Assembly (NCBI GenBank): GCA_051004815.1
Contig: JBPCJY010000051.1
Span: 1 to 7,566 of the forward strand
DNA: 7,566 bases
Origin: JBBQXY01 sp051004815
Lineage (GTDB): Bacteria > Chloroflexota > Ktedonobacteria > Ktedonobacterales > Ktedonobacteraceae
Direction of reading: 5' to 3'
Shown here: piece by piece, positions 1 to 5,981 of the stretch
Position numbering within the stretch: the first letter of the stretch is position 1
Layout: each line of letters starts with the position of its first letter
The notes under the pieces: model-generated
Told to the model about the DNA's origin: nothing
Database searches by the model: none
What the model saw: only the letters and a program-made list of their open reading frames with translations
Position numbers and translations under genes: made by a program

Positions 1-113
1 GGTCCAGCCCCTGTCATGGTGCGCGTCACCCCGGTCCAGCCCCTGTCATGGTGCGCGTCACCCAGGTCCAGCCCCTGTCATGGTGCGCGTCACCCAGGTC
101 CAGCCCCTGTCAT
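1..113. repeat. 32-bp tandem repeat array, three full copies plus a partial fourth
   Basis: Three head-to-tail copies of a 32-bp unit starting GGTCCAGCCCCTGTCATG occupy 1-32, 33-64 and 65-96. They differ only in the penultimate/last bases (CC or CA). A fourth copy begins at 97 and matches for 17 bases (to 113), then turns into the palindrome at 106-175. The array touches the window edge, so the true copy number is unknown. A further short echo, CCAGCCCCTGTC, lies at 213-224. The unit length is not a multiple of three, so it does not encode a protein repeat. There are no spacers, so it is not a CRISPR array. Confidence 0.95.
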
Positions 114-175
114 TCTGAGCGCCGCGAAGACTCTTTCGTGGCACGGAGGTTCTTCGCGGCGCTCAGAATGACAGG
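106..175. repeat. Perfect palindromic repeat element (25-bp arms, 20-nt loop)
   Basis: The left arm at 106-130 (CCTGTCATTCTGAGCG...) is exactly complementary to the right arm at 151-175 (...CGCTCAGAATGACAGG), with a 20-nt loop at 131-150. Transcribed from either strand it would form a very stable hairpin. The core GTCATTCTGAGCG is known to me as a dispersed repeat in many bacterial genomes, where it gives spurious peptides resembling 'HSER..' or 'VILSAAKNL'. Those strings appear here in both strands. It resembles REP/MITE-type elements. No transposase is present in the window, and no target-site duplication is obvious. Confidence 0.85.
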
Positions 176-377
176 CGGCGATGGGCGGTGCAAAAACCCT
201 TCCCGTGCAAGCCCAGCCCCTGTCCCTACATACATTACCAAAACGCCCTTACAAAAAAAGAAACACACCCATACCAAATAGTGGTCTTCCAAATTGTACG
301 CTCATGATTTATACTGTTGTTGGTCACTTGACTGGTGGTGACAATGCTCAAAAGAAGCCTTATCATAACGGGAAAAT
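176..377. other. Non-coding spacer between repeat cluster and holB
   Basis: This stretch has no convincing gene. It becomes AT-richer from about 225 and contains an A-run at 252-258. Two promoter-like candidates face holB: TATACT at 310-315 with a poor -35 (TTCCAA, 287-292), and the better pair described at 338-366. With the repeats at 1-175, the whole 1-377 region is free of credible coding sequence. Confidence 0.6.
338..366 (+). promoter_or_regulatory. Candidate sigma-70-type promoter for holB
   Basis: GTGACA (338-343) and TATCAT (361-366) each match the -35 and -10 consensus at five of six positions and are separated by exactly 17 nt. The start of transcription would fall near 373, only about five bases before the holB ATG, implying a nearly leaderless message. 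The ATG is preceded by only a weak GGGA, which fits that idea but does not prove it. Confidence 0.35.
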
Positions 378-1397
378 ATGGAAACAACACAAGCTGGTTG
401 GAATATTGTTGGTCACGAACATGCTATTGACTTGTTGCGGCGGACGCTTGCCGCGCAGCAGGTTCGTCATGCTTATTTGTTGACGGGGCCTGACCAGATT
501 GGTAAAACATTGCTGGCCCGGCTCTTTGCGCAGACGTTGCTGTGTACTGGTGGCCCTGACCCGCGGGTTGCTCCTCAGATGCCTTGTAATACGTGTCTGG
601 CTTGTCGCAAAGTGCTGCATGGCAATCATCCTGATCTGCATATTATTCGTAAAGCGGCGGACAAGCAATTTATCTTAATAGAACAGGTACGCGCCCTGCA
701 AAGCGATTCCTCGCGCAAGACATTGGAGGGGCGACGCAACATCTTCATTATAGAGAACGCGCAGGCGATGAACATCCAAGCCGCCAACTGTCTCTTAAAG
801 ACGCTGGAAGAACCTGAGATCGATGTTGTGCTGCTGCTCACTGTCTCCGATCCAGGGCTGCTGTTGCCAACTATCCTCTCGCGGGTACAGCACATTCCTA
901 TGCACCTGCTCACAAGCTCACAGATCAAAACTGCGTTGGAACAACAATGGGAGGTAGAGTCGGACGAGGCAGCGTTGATTGCCGCGCTGGCCGCTGGACG
1001 TATGGGTTGGGCGATACAGGCGGTCGAGGATGAAGATGTGCTTTTGGAGCGCAAAGCACAATTGGAGACGCTGGCAAAACTGCCAGGGGTCAGCAAGGTG
1101 CAACGCTTCGAGATCGCGCAGAAGCTTAGTGCTGACAGCGACAAGGCGCGTATTGTGCTAGAGTTGTGGTTACTGTGGTGGCGTGATATGGTATTAGCAG
1201 CGAATGGGTGTCTCGATTTGACCGTCAACGTAGATATGCGCCCGATTTTAAAGCAACAGGCCGCGAAAATTGGCACGGCTGAGGCTGAGCGTATGGTACG
1301 CGCCATTTTGAGTACGATGGAGGCTATGGATCAGAATGTGAATGCACGTACCGCGCTCGAAGTCCTGATGCTGGACTTGCCGACCATCCACTCGTAG
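378..1397 (+). CDS. holB: DNA polymerase III subunit delta' (clamp loader)
   Basis: This 339-residue protein is the delta' subunit of the clamp-loader complex, which opens the beta sliding clamp and places it on primed DNA. The start matches the family opening (WNIVGHEHAIDLL, 8-20). A P-loop, GPDQIGKT, lies at 37-44. A zinc-binding cysteine set follows at C56, C70, C73 and C76. The conserved helix NCLLKTLEEP is at 137-146 and the SRx motif (SRV, usually SRC) at 168-170. The C-terminal collar region contains ELWLLWWRDMVLA (262-274), typical of delta'. Length fits the family. DnaX is excluded by length and by the C-terminal region. Unlike E. coli delta', this P-loop is intact, as in many other bacteria. 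The next gene starts 72 nt downstream; the intervening spacer holds only a small 5-bp hairpin (1407-1421). Confidence 0.92.
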   Translation: METTQAGWNIVGHEHAIDLLRRTLAAQQVRHAYLLTGPDQIGKTLLARLFAQTLLCTGGPDPRVAPQMPCNTCLACRKVLHGNHPDLHIIRKAADKQFILIEQVRALQSDSSRKTLEGRRNIFIIENAQAMNIQAANCLLKTLEEPEIDVVLLLTVSDPGLLLPTILSRVQHIPMHLLTSSQIKTALEQQWEVESDEAALIAALAAGRMGWAIQAVEDEDVLLERKAQLETLAKLPGVSKVQRFEIAQKLSADSDKARIVLELWLLWWRDMVLAANGCLDLTVNVDMRPILKQQAAKIGTAEAERMVRAILSTMEAMDQNVNARTALEVLMLDLPTIHS

Positions 1398-1455
1398 CGT
1401 CCGGGCGGGAAACATATTCCCTGGCTACCGTCATTTGCCGTAGAGTATCCACGAC

Positions 1456-1460
1456 AGGAG
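1456..1460 (+). promoter_or_regulatory. Ribosome binding site that sets the enoyl-CoA hydratase start
   Basis: AGGAG lies 9 nt before the ATG at 1470 and 6 nt before an in-frame TTG at 1467. The ATG is the preferred start on codon grounds; the two differ by one residue. Confidence 0.7.
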
Positions 1461-1469
1461 AATTACTTG

Positions 1470-2267
1470 ATGCGAACTGATTTCCAGCACCTGCTTGTCC
1501 ATCAGGATGGCGGTGTACTCACCATTACCATGAATCGGCCCGAAGTGTTGAACGCGTTCAATGATGTCATGCTTGAAGAACTGGGAGAGACGATAGATGC
1601 TGGCGCGGAAGATGATGCCGTGCGCTGTGTTGTTCTAACTGGTGCTGGTCGAGGTTTCGGCTCAGGGCAGGATTTGAAGAGTTTCGCGGCTATGAGTGCC
1701 AGCAGCGAACCCGTCAAAGTGAGTGTGCATCTGCAAAAATATCATCGCGTTGTGCTGGCAATCCGCACCATGCCCAAGCCTGTCATAGCTGCCGTGCGCG
1801 GGGTCGCCGCAGGTATTTCGTGTAACATTGCTCTGGCTTGCGACTTGCGTATCGCTGCCGACGATGCTCGCTTTATCGAAGCGTTTGCCCGTATCGGCCT
1901 CGTGCCTGATGGTGGTGGTGGTTTTTTCCTGCCGCGTCTGGTAGGTTTTGGCAAAGCCCTCGAAATGGCTCTACTGGCAGAAGAGGTGAGCGGCCTAGAG
2001 GCTGAGCGTATCGGGCTAGTCAACAAATGCGTTCCGGTAGCAGGGTTTGAGGCGGCAACGCATGCCCTGGCGCAGCGGCTGGCGAACGGGCCAACACGCG
2101 CCTATGGACTCATCAAAGAACTGATGAATAAATCGCTGGACAGCGACCTGCAAAGCTCACTGCGCCTGGAAGGTGAGCTGCAAGATATCGCCAGAGGGAC
2201 AGAGGATCACCGCGAGGGAGTGATGTCCTTCCTGCAAAAACGGCGTCCAAATTATACTGGCAGGTAA
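1470..2267 (+). CDS. Enoyl-CoA hydratase/isomerase family protein, PaaG-like
   Basis: This 265-residue crotonase-fold acyl-CoA enzyme is probably cytosolic. From the ATG, the family signature NRPEVLNAFND is at 22-32. The oxyanion-hole segments are GRGFGSGQDL (60-69) and RGVAAGISCNIAL (110-122). The acidic active-site segment GLVPDGGGG places D147 where PaaG has its catalytic Asp (IPDCGG) rather than the two Glu of classical enoyl-CoA hydratases. The C-terminus, REGVMSFLQKRRPNYTGR, closely resembles the E. coli PaaG ending. PaaG isomerises ring-1,2-epoxyphenylacetyl-CoA to an oxepin. The absence of other paa genes here means the substrate could be a different enoyl-CoA. The gene lies 7 nt before the methyltransferase-like gene and is probably cotranscribed with it. 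Confidence 0.88.
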   Translation: MRTDFQHLLVHQDGGVLTITMNRPEVLNAFNDVMLEELGETIDAGAEDDAVRCVVLTGAGRGFGSGQDLKSFAAMSASSEPVKVSVHLQKYHRVVLAIRTMPKPVIAAVRGVAAGISCNIALACDLRIAADDARFIEAFARIGLVPDGGGGFFLPRLVGFGKALEMALLAEEVSGLEAERIGLVNKCVPVAGFEAATHALAQRLANGPTRAYGLIKELMNKSLDSDLQSSLRLEGELQDIARGTEDHREGVMSFLQKRRPNYTGR

Positions 2268-2274
2268 AGAAGCT

Positions 2275-3219
2275 GTGCGCGTGAATACACTGGCTTATAA
2301 TAATGGGCAAACGCAAGGGGCGCAGCGACGTGAGTGGCTGCGCCAACATAGTCCGCAGCATTTGGAACATTGCTCTACATTGATACATCACGGGCTACAA
2401 GCCCGTGCGCGTGGTGCCTCAGCGGGGGTAGTGATACTGGGAGCGGGTGCTTGTACGGAGGTACCTCTGGCGGAACTGGCCCGTGCCGCGGACGAGGTTG
2501 TGCTGGTTGACCTGGATGCCTCATCCATGCAACAAGGACGTGCTGAACTCGCCTCGGCGGCATTGCGCAAACGCGTGCGTTTGCTGGAGGCGGATATCAG
2601 CGGTGGTGTCAGCACAAACTTACATACCCTGCTTGATAAACAACCCTGGGGTACGCTAATTACGCGGGGAGCGACAGCCGTGTTTGATGCTGCCGCCGAA
2701 TGTTTAGAGCAATGCGTCGTTCCTGACCCACCTGAACTTGCAAGTGTTGGCGAGGGTGAATTTGGCCTCGTCATCAGTTCGCTGGTGCTTTCACAACTGT
2801 ATAGCTATCCACTGCTCGATATCCTCGATCATGTGCAGCGGCTGGCTCCACAACTGCTGGGCGAACAGGAACGGCACCGCCGCTATCAAGATGCCGCGCA
2901 AGATTTCAGGTTGCGGGTGATTCATGCTCACTTGCATCTCTTGCGTTCCCTTGTAGATGTTGGCGGTATAGTTGTTTTGCTCTATGACATGCGCGGTTTC
3001 GTCTTTGAGGTGTACGGTACCGAGCATGACGCGGAGCATCGCCGTGCTATACCCCTTGTTCCCAGGACATTGCCCAATCTGGTGTGCGACAATTTTACTG
3101 TACAAGAGGAAGCTGAGTGGGAGTGGCTGACCGATTTGCCGGAGAAGGAGCGATTGGGGAGGGGATATGAGGTGGCGGGGTATGTATTACGAGAAGCTAT
3201 TAGCGCTGTAGAATACTGA
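2275..3219 (+). CDS. SAM-dependent methyltransferase-like protein, substrate unknown
   Basis: I do not recognise a named family for this 314-residue protein, but its first half has the class I Rossmann methyltransferase pattern. The glycine-rich motif I is VVILGAGACTEVPL (52-65). An acidic strand-2 end VVLVDLD (75-81) would bind the SAM ribose, and LLEADIS (103-109) fits the strand-3 acid. FGLVISSLVLSQL (163-175) and SLVDVGGIVVLLYDM (225-239) match later strands. No substrate motif is visible, and loss of activity cannot be excluded. The start is uncertain: GTG at 2275 has AGG about 10 nt upstream, and GTG at 2281 follows AAAGAAG by 8 nt. The gene follows the PaaG-like gene by only 7-13 nt, which suggests shared transcription and perhaps a shared pathway. 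It ends 65 nt from convergent argD. Confidence 0.7.
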   Translation: MRVNTLAYNNGQTQGAQRREWLRQHSPQHLEHCSTLIHHGLQARARGASAGVVILGAGACTEVPLAELARAADEVVLVDLDASSMQQGRAELASAALRKRVRLLEADISGGVSTNLHTLLDKQPWGTLITRGATAVFDAAAECLEQCVVPDPPELASVGEGEFGLVISSLVLSQLYSYPLLDILDHVQRLAPQLLGEQERHRRYQDAAQDFRLRVIHAHLHLLRSLVDVGGIVVLLYDMRGFVFEVYGTEHDAEHRRAIPLVPRTLPNLVCDNFTVQEEAEWEWLTDLPEKERLGRGYEVAGYVLREAISAVEY

Positions 3220-3224
3220 TGAAA

Positions 3225-3278
3225 AGGAGTTTTTGGGGGCAAGCAAGTCTAGAGGCTTGCTTGCCCCCAAAAACTCCT
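3225..3278. terminator. Hairpin between convergent genes, probable bidirectional transcript end
   Basis: A perfect 23-bp inverted repeat has arms at 3225-3247 (AGGAGTTTTTGGGGGC...) and 3256-3278, with an 8-nt loop at 3248-3255. It fills the gap between the methyltransferase-like gene and argD, which converge. On the plus strand the hairpin is followed by AAATG rather than a T-run. On the minus strand the arm ends in CCT and runs into TTT, giving only a short U tract. The T and A runs lie inside the stem. It is therefore not a textbook intrinsic terminator, although its place strongly suggests 3'-end formation or mRNA protection. Confidence 0.75.
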
Positions 3279-3284
3279 AAATGT

Positions 3285-4505
3285 CTACGCTTGGGCGACG
3301 GGCATATTGGCCACGTCGGTGAGGGCGAGATCCAACAACTCTGACGCCTCGTCGATTTCCTCTTTTGAGAGGTTCAGTGGGGGGATCATGCGTAGGGTTG
3401 TGGTGCCAAGGTTGTTGAGTAGCAGGCCATGTTCGAGGGCTTGCTGGACAATCGTGGCGGCAAGTTCGTGTGACACGTTAACGGCTTGCATCAATCCAAT
3501 GCCGCGTGGGCTATCAAGGAAGTGATATTTTTTGCAGAAGGCTTCGAGCTTGGTGCGCCAGTACGCGCCCATCTTGGTCGCGTTCTCCAACAGGTTCTCT
3601 TCCAGGATAGTTTTGATCGTGGCGATACCGGCGGCACTAGCAATGGGGTTGCCGCCAAAGGTAGTGCCGTGGTCGCCGGGGGTAAAGATGTCAGCGCGTG
3701 GGCCTGCGAGCATGGCACCAATTGGCACACCGCCGGCCAATCCCTTGGCCATGGTCACGATATCAGGAACGACATCGTAGTTTTCCCAGCTAAAGAATTT
3801 GCCTGTGCGTCCCATACCTGCCTGGACTTCGTCACAGATCATGACCATATTGCGCTCGTCACACCATTGGCGCACACCCTGGAGATATGCCTTATCAGCG
3901 GGCCAGATACCGCCTTCACCCTGTACCGCCTCAAGCAATATCCCCACTGTATTATCGGTGGTGGCTGCTTTCAGTGCCGTAAGGTCGTTGTAGGGTACTT
4001 GCTTGAACCCTTCGGGAATGGGAACCCAGGTGGCTTGATAAAACGCTTGTCCAGTGGCTGCGGTGGTAGCCAGGGTGCGACCGTGGAAGCTACGATCCAT
4101 GCTGATAATTTCAAAGGCACCATTGCGATGGACGCGGCCATATTTGCGAGCCAGTTTGATGGCACCTTCATTGGCCTCAGCTCCACTATTGGAGAAGAAT
4201 GAGCGCATACCATTGCTTTGCTGGCCGAGCAGTTCCGCCAACTCGATCTGGCGCGTGTTGTAATATAAGTTGGAGACGTGTACCAGTTGGGTTACTTGAT
4301 GCTGCACCGCTTCGATGATGGCAGGGTGGCAATGGCCCAGCACATTGACGGCTATACCTGCTACAAAGTCAAGGTACACCTTGCCGTCACTGTCCCATAC
4401 GCGGGTACCCTCGCCACGTACTAGCGTTAATGGTTGTCGTTTAAAGGTGCTCTGATAATACTGGTGCTCCAATGCAACCCAATCTCTTTGACTCGTCGTT
4501 GTCAT
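3285..4505 (-). CDS. argD: Acetylornithine aminotransferase
   Basis: This 406-residue class-III PLP-dependent aminotransferase exchanges the amino group between N-acetylornithine and 2-oxoglutarate in cytosolic arginine synthesis. From the chosen ATG: GEGTRVWDSDGKVYLDF near 31-47, the phosphate-site SNSGAEANE (105-113), FHGRT (140-144), DEVQAGMGRTG with Asp225 that contacts the PLP ring, and AKGLAGGVPIGAML with Lys254 that forms the Schiff base. TTFGGNP (281-287) completes the site. Length and the Lys position fit ArgD. Related class-III enzymes (ornithine or succinylornithine aminotransferases) are possible, but the argJ neighbour supports ArgD. An upstream in-frame ATG at 4598 would overlap argJ and has no ribosome binding site. 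The gene follows argJ by 55 nt on the same strand, so they are probably cotranscribed. Confidence 0.93.
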   Translation of the reverse strand: MTTTSQRDWVALEHQYYQSTFKRQPLTLVRGEGTRVWDSDGKVYLDFVAGIAVNVLGHCHPAIIEAVQHQVTQLVHVSNLYYNTRQIELAELLGQQSNGMRSFFSNSGAEANEGAIKLARKYGRVHRNGAFEIISMDRSFHGRTLATTAATGQAFYQATWVPIPEGFKQVPYNDLTALKAATTDNTVGILLEAVQGEGGIWPADKAYLQGVRQWCDERNMVMICDEVQAGMGRTGKFFSWENYDVVPDIVTMAKGLAGGVPIGAMLAGPRADIFTPGDHGTTFGGNPIASAAGIATIKTILEENLLENATKMGAYWRTKLEAFCKKYHFLDSPRGIGLMQAVNVSHELAATIVQQALEHGLLLNNLGTTTLRMIPPLNLSKEEIDEASELLDLALTDVANMPVAQA

Positions 4506-4512
4506 GAAATTG

Positions 4513-4518
4513 CTCCTT
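4513..4518 (-). promoter_or_regulatory. Ribosome binding site that sets the argD start
   Basis: On the minus strand AAGGAG lies 7 nt before the ATG at 4505. It selects this start over the in-frame ATG at 4598, which would add 31 residues not typical of ArgD and would overlap the end of argJ. Confidence 0.85.
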
Positions 4519-4560
4519 CTCTGCAATGCAATAGCAATGTTGCTAGTAATACTGCCCGTG

Positions 4561-5772
4561 TTAGCGGGTATAAAGTGTATTTTCGTCGATGTAGCCATGG
4601 GTCAGGTCGCAGCCCCAGGCAGTGGCTTGCCCATCGCCCAGGTGCAGGTCAATGGTCACGGTAACTTCCGTGCCGGCCATTGCTTGACGCGCTGTTTCCT
4701 GATCGTATTGTGCGCCCATACCTTGCTTCATGACCTGTACATCGCCGATGAAGATATCATAGGTGGCCTGATCTAATGCGCAACCACTGGCTCCCAGGGC
4801 GGCGGTAATACGTCCCCAGTTGGGGTCGCCACCAGCCAGGGCGCACTGCCAGAGCGGAGAGAGCGTAATGGCACGGGCCGCTTTCACGGCATCGGCCTTA
4901 TCGCGTCCACCTCTGACATAGACGGTCATGAGTTTTGTCGCGCCCTCGCCATCACGCGCCATCTCTTTCGCGAGATAGGTAGTCACATGACGGAGTGCGG
5001 CGCGGAACGTCCCTGCTTCTGGATGTTGCGCGTTGATGGGCGTGTTGCCAGCCAGTCCGTTGGCAAACAAGATACAGGTATCGTTCGTGGACATATCGCC
5101 ATCCATCGAGATCATATTGAACGAGTCATCGACGGCGGCTTTGACCTCCGCCTTCATCCACTCGTGTGTGATAGCGGCATCGGTGGTCAGGTAGCAGAGC
5201 ATAGTTGCCATATTGGGATAGATCATGCCCGCGCCTTTCGTGACACCGCCCAGGCGCACGGTGCGCCCATCAAGCTGGAATTCCAGAGCAATGCGCTTGG
5301 GACGCGTATCGGTGGTCATGATTGCCTCGGCAAAGGCATTGCCCTGTTCGCGACTTAACTCAATGGCGGCGACACCATGTTGAATTTTGTCTATGGGAAG
5401 TTGCCGACCGATAATGCCAGTAGAAGAACAGAGCACCATTTCGTTCTCTAAATGTAGCTTCTGTGCCACCAATTCGGACATACGATAGGCGTTGAAGAGG
5501 CCAAGGTCGCCCGTGGCGCAGTTGGCATTCCCACTGTTGACGATGACCGCCTGTGCTGTGCCACTTTTTAGGTGTTCCTGGCAAACGAACACGGGTGCGG
5601 CGCGGGTCGCGCTGGTAGTGAATGTGCCAGCGGCGACACAAGGTACATCTGAAGCCAAAATAGCCAGATCAGGAATCGAGCCATCAGACTTGATGCCACA
5701 GGATGTGGTACCGGCGCGGAATCCTTGCGGTGCGGTGACGCAATGATCAATCTCGGAAAATAAATCGGTCAA
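4561..5772 (-). CDS. argJ: Bifunctional glutamate N-acetyltransferase / ornithine acetyltransferase
   Basis: ArgJ moves the acetyl group from N-acetylornithine to glutamate, releasing ornithine; bifunctional forms also acetylate glutamate with acetyl-CoA. The 403-residue product has the expected length. NSGNANC is at 79-85 and the oxyanion-hole segment SSTGIIG is at 116-122 (T118, G119). The self-cleavage motif KGAGMIYPNMATMLCYLTTDA at 179-199 has the nucleophile Thr190, which becomes the N-terminus of the beta chain. GDPNWGRI (315-322) and the ending AWGCDLTHGYIDENTLYTR (385-403) are also typical. Whether it is mono- or bifunctional cannot be read from sequence alone. The start is TTG at 5772, supported by AGGAGG 8 nt upstream; no ATG is available nearby. 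The leader carries a promoter-like element and a terminator-like hairpin. argD follows by 55 nt; argB and argC are not in the window. Confidence 0.94.
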   Translation of the reverse strand: MTDLFSEIDHCVTAPQGFRAGTTSCGIKSDGSIPDLAILASDVPCVAAGTFTTSATRAAPVFVCQEHLKSGTAQAVIVNSGNANCATGDLGLFNAYRMSELVAQKLHLENEMVLCSSTGIIGRQLPIDKIQHGVAAIELSREQGNAFAEAIMTTDTRPKRIALEFQLDGRTVRLGGVTKGAGMIYPNMATMLCYLTTDAAITHEWMKAEVKAAVDDSFNMISMDGDMSTNDTCILFANGLAGNTPINAQHPEAGTFRAALRHVTTYLAKEMARDGEGATKLMTVYVRGGRDKADAVKAARAITLSPLWQCALAGGDPNWGRITAALGASGCALDQATYDIFIGDVQVMKQGMGAQYDQETARQAMAGTEVTVTIDLHLGDGQATAWGCDLTHGYIDENTLYTR

Positions 5773-5780
5773 TGGATGAA

Positions 5781-5786
5781 CCTCCT
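5781..5786 (-). promoter_or_regulatory. Strong ribosome binding site for the argJ TTG start
   Basis: On the minus strand AGGAGG lies 8 nt before TTG at 5772. It begins only 3 nt after the seven-U tract of the leader hairpin, so a transcript that stops at the U tract would lack it. Confidence 0.85.
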
Positions 5787-5789
5787 ACC

Positions 5790-5862
5790 AAAAAAATTCC
5801 TGGTTCACGCCGTCCCAGTTGAATGTTGCCACGGCTGGGAACGGAAAACTGGGAACCAGGAA
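5790..5862 (-). terminator. Terminator-like hairpin in the argJ leader, candidate attenuator
   Basis: Read on the minus strand, the 5' arm (5862-5847, TTCCTGGTTCCCAGTT) pairs with a 3' arm at 5820-5797. All 16 bases of the 5' arm find partners, interrupted only by an 8-nt bulge on the 3' side. The 3' arm is followed at once by seven U (5796-5790). A second copy of TTCCCAG (5841-5835, preceded by CCG) can pair instead with CTGGGACGG (5818-5810), giving an alternative inner stem. Both inner stems sit inside the same outer 10-bp stem (5862-5853 with 5806-5797), so no clear antiterminator is seen. It lies between the likely promoter and the argJ ribosome binding site. Confidence 0.65.
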
Positions 5863-5877
5863 CGTGCTGCTCCCCCT

Positions 5878-5908
5878 CATTGTACAATGTGAAGCAGGGC
5901 TTGCACAA
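5878..5908 (-). promoter_or_regulatory. Candidate argJ promoter with palindromic -10 region
   Basis: On the minus strand TACAAT (5884-5879) matches the -10 consensus at five of six positions. TTGTGC (5908-5903) is a poor -35, 18 nt upstream. Transcription would start near 5872 and give a leader of about 100 nt that includes the terminator-like hairpin. The -10 lies within the perfect 12-bp palindrome CATTGTACAATG (5878-5889), which could be a repressor site. It does not match the ARG-box pattern I know. Confidence 0.4.
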
Positions 5909-5981
5909 CCCCACCGGAGGTTATGAGGAAGTTAACATAGATATGTTTTCATGAAAAAGGAATGAAATTTTGCGTTTGTGT

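Noticed and set aside
1..113. CRISPR array
   Set aside because: The 32-bp units are contiguous with no spacers, and no cas gene is present.
48..292. Overlapping small reading frames of 60-77 residues on both strands across the repeats
   Set aside because: They arise from the tandem repeat and the palindrome (HSER.. and VILSAAKNL.. strings), have no ribosome binding site, and carry no independent protein signal.
626..1306. 226-residue reading frame antisense to holB
   Set aside because: Serine/arginine/cysteine-rich composition typical of an antisense shadow; holB is strongly supported on the other strand.
3486..4202. 238-residue reading frame antisense to argD
   Set aside because: It is a shadow of the argD codons on the other strand, without a ribosome binding site or recognisable domain.
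4519..4545. Repeated GCAAT motif and small TAGCA/TGCTA hairpin in the argJ-argD gap
   Set aside because: The stem is only 5 bp and the repeat is short; it may be chance and has no link to a known signal.
4506..4598. Extended argD start at the ATG at 4598
   Set aside because: It would overlap argJ, lacks a ribosome binding site, and adds residues not typical of ArgD, whereas AAGGAG sits 7 nt before the ATG at 4505.
5916..5940. Short leader peptide (ATG AGG AAG TTA ACA TAG) on the plus strand with GGAGG upstream
   Set aside because: The spacing of 2 nt is too short for initiation, it lies on the strand opposite to argJ, and nothing follows it.
5797..5981. T-box riboswitch upstream of argJ
   Set aside because: TGGGACGGCG on the minus strand resembles the T-box TGGNACCGCG at most positions, but there is no recognisable Stem I or specifier loop, the likely start near 5872 leaves too little RNA, and the surrounding pairing does not follow the T-box antiterminator layout.
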